From: Ramlibacter sp.
GTDB taxonomy: Bacteria > Pseudomonadota > Gammaproteobacteria > Burkholderiales > Burkholderiaceae_C
Direction of reading: 5' to 3'
Length of the DNA stretch: 58,750 bases
Assembly (NCBI GenBank): GCA_028291885.1
Contig: JAQGNJ010000027.1
Location: 1-58,750, forward strand
In this document: piece by piece, positions 57,263 through 58,750 of the stretch
Numbering within the stretch: the stretch's first letter is position 1
Layout: each line of letters begins with the position of its first letter
Notes under the pieces: generated by a model
Database searches by the model: none
Told to the model about the DNA's origin: nothing
The model's input: only the letters and a program-made list of their open reading frames with translations
Made by a program: the position numbers and the translations under genes

Positions 57263-57410
57263 CGCTCCCCTGCCGCGCCAGGTGGACCTGGTGCAGCGTG
57301 ATCTTGCGAACCTCGGCCTGGCTGGTCTCGATGTGGGCCCGCAGCAGCAGCGAGGCCTGGTCGCCGCGCTTGCGCTGGATCGCCTTCAGGATCTTCGCGT
57401 GCTCGTCGCG
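57255..57410 (-). pseudogene. C-terminal remnant of a GntR/FCD family regulator
   Basis: About 51 codons on the minus strand read 'RDEHAKILKAIQRKRGDQAS', 'LLLRAHIETSQAEVRKITLH' and end '...LARQGSVR'. This is the final helix pair of an FCD effector domain, with its metal-binding His in 'RAHIE'. The DNA-binding half and most of the FCD domain are absent. The upstream junction runs straight into a broken amidase gene. Confidence 0.75.
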
Positions 57411-58372
57411 CGCTGGGCACCGAGATCGCCGCATAGTCCAGCAGGTTGACGAAGCTGGTGTACGCCCCGAGGTTGCGGTTCAGCGCCACCGGGTCGTCGC
57501 GCATGGCGGCGATCGTGTACTGCGTCGGCGCCGTCGGCACCAGCAGCACGTCCATCCCGTCCCACATCGGCGCGGCCCGCTGGCCGATCGCCCGCAGCCG
57601 CGTCTGCGCCTCGAACAGGTCCGCCGCGTCGTACTTGCGGCCGCCGGCGATGATGGCGCGCACCGGCTCGATCACCTGCGCCTCGTTCGCATCGAAGAAG
57701 CCGCGCACGGCGGCGTAGCGCTCGGCGACCAGCGCCTTCATAGAGCAGGGCCGCCGCCTGCGCCAGCGGCTCGAAAGCGATGGTGACGGGCGTGCCACCC
57801 AATTCCCGCAAGCGCTTCACTGCGGCGCGGAAGGCTGATTCGGCGAGCTCGTCGCCGAAGAGTTCCAGCGTGGAGGGCAGGCCGAAGCGGAACTGGGCGG
57901 GCAGGGGGCGGCTCGCCAGCTGCAGCTGGCGGGAATACGGATCCGCGGCGTCGTAGCCCATCGCGGCCTCGAGCACTTTCGCGCCCCGGCCCACGGTGCG
58001 CACGAAGATTGAAACGCAGTCCACGCTCTGCGCCGCCGGCACCACGCCGCGGGCGCTGAGCAGGCCCTTGCTCGGCTTGATGCCGACGATGTTGTTCAGG
58101 CCCGCCGGCACGCGGCCCGAGCCGGCCGTGTCCGTGCCGGGCGAGAAATCGACCTGGCCCGTGGCGACGACGTAGGCCGAGCCGGAGCTGGTAGCGCCGC
58201 TGACGTATGCGGGGTTGAAGGCGTTGGGCACCGCGCCGTAAGGCGAGCGCGTGCCGTTCAGGCCGCAGGCGAACTGGTCGAGATTGGTCTTGCCCTCGAG
58301 CAGCGCACCAGCCTCGAGCAGGCGCTGCACCACCGCGGCATGGGCTGAGGGTTCATAGGCGAAGCCCGGACA
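57411..58372 (-). pseudogene. Allophanate-hydrolase-type amidase, broken (both ends lost, frameshift)
   Basis: Amidase-signature sequence starts abruptly at 'CPGFAYEPSAHAAVVQRLLE' and continues with 'EGKTNLDQFACGLNGTRSPY' and 'SGATSSGSAYVVATGQVDFS' (Ser-cisSer-Lys region, including 'GTDTAGSGRVPAGLNNIVG'). The AtzF-like allophanate hydrolases are the closest pattern. A frameshift lies near 57741 (after 'ALLYEG'), beyond which 'LVAERYAAVRGFF' to 'NLLDYAAISVPSA' continues in another frame. There it is cut and joined to the FCD remnant. The first ~80-100 residues, including the catalytic Lys, are also missing. Confidence 0.78.
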
Positions 58373-58750
58373 TCCCGCCGCTGCCGATCGGCTGCTGCGC
58401 GCGGGTGATCCACGCCTGCGCCGACGGCGACTTTCGATTCGATTCCGAAGCACCAGAAACACGCAACACTTTGAAGCATCCCGTCTTGTACACAAGGCGA
58501 GACGCAAAGGCTGTCCAACTCATGCCGCGTCGGCGCGCGATGGAAAGCGGCCAGCCGGACGCGCAGAAGACGCCTGGCGCGAGCGCCCCACTCCGATGGC
58601 GCAGGAGCGTCTTCCCGATTGCCGCGCCTTTCTGTCGGAGTGCGGCCGCGTTGCCGAACAAAGCGCTCTACACTGAAACGACAACAACGACAGGCTCACT
58701 CCCCATGCGCCCTGGCGAAGCTCCCGGCCCGGCGGCGGTCGTGTCCATCG
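58373..58750. other. Right-edge region without an assignable gene
   Basis: About 380 bases. The first part abuts the amidase remnant and may include scraps of its 5' end (an in-frame 'QAWITRA' is suggestive) but nothing can be assigned. An ATG at 58705 opens a plus-strand frame (starting Met-Arg-Pro-Gly-Glu) that runs off the window; it has no clear ribosome site and too few codons to identify. Confidence 0.4.

Overview
The window is GC-rich DNA from a betaproteobacterium, most likely a Burkholderiales member of the Comamonadaceae (Ramlibacter/Variovorax-like). I infer this from protein style and gene content: several orphan Bug-type (TctC) solute receptors, a DUF3717-DUF1289 protein, type IV pilin with TfpZ and PglL partners, a topoisomerase III carrying a SWIB tail, and a recA-recX-sucC-sucD-terC neighbourhood. 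Most of it reads as chromosomal backbone. I see no rRNA, tRNA, CRISPR, phage or insertion sequence.

Layout. 1-5.4 kb: the end of a tripartite RND efflux operon (outer-membrane factor, adaptor, pump). 5.4-13.4 kb: housekeeping and small genes (rfaE2, ferritin-like protein, glutathione peroxidase, GST, purB, YaeQ, DUF2007, DUF3717/DUF1289), then a yybP-ykoY manganese riboswitch ahead of a TerC-family exporter. 13.3-20.2 kb: a type IV pilin module (sigma-54-type promoter, pilA, two tandem PglL-like O-oligosaccharyltransferases, TfpZ-like accessory protein, BepA-like protease) with moaC inserted on the other strand. 20.3-30.2 kb: a tightly packed minus-strand signalling operon of six genes: CHASE2 Ser/Thr kinase, PP2C phosphatase, FHA protein, CHASE2 adenylate cyclase, metallo-beta-lactamase-fold cyclic-nucleotide phosphodiesterase, and a GAF-containing PilB/GspE-type ATPase. 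It combines making and removing phospho-Ser/Thr, reading it, and making and breaking cAMP, and ends on a motor-type ATPase beside the pilin gene. 30.3-36 kb: second terC, sucD, sucC, argC, recX and recA. recA carries an in-frame amber codon at a conserved lysine.

36-43.7 kb: MarR and LysR regulators, a Bug receptor, N-formylglutamate amidohydrolase, a TctD/TctE-type two-component system, GST, SPOR protein and BirA. 43.6-47.2 kb: a divergent pair of eukaryote-like chromatin-domain genes, a SET-domain methyltransferase and topB-SWIB, separated by a short intergenic region with 33 nt of perfectly alternating purine-pyrimidine DNA. 47.2-50.4 kb: DctA and DUF3830 among scarred genes (GST, MFS, YbhB fragments). 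50.4-57.3 kb: an accessory catabolic islet (YbhB, LysR, Bug, TfdA-type dioxygenase, second Bug, flavin monooxygenase, IclR). 57.3-58.7 kb: remains of a GntR/FCD regulator fused to a broken allophanate-hydrolase-type amidase.

The observations most worth a second look are the kinase/phosphatase/FHA/cAMP/ATPase operon next to the pilin locus, the SET / TopB-SWIB pair with its Z-DNA-prone promoter region, the amber codon in recA, and a repeated pattern of genes whose ends survive while the middle is missing.
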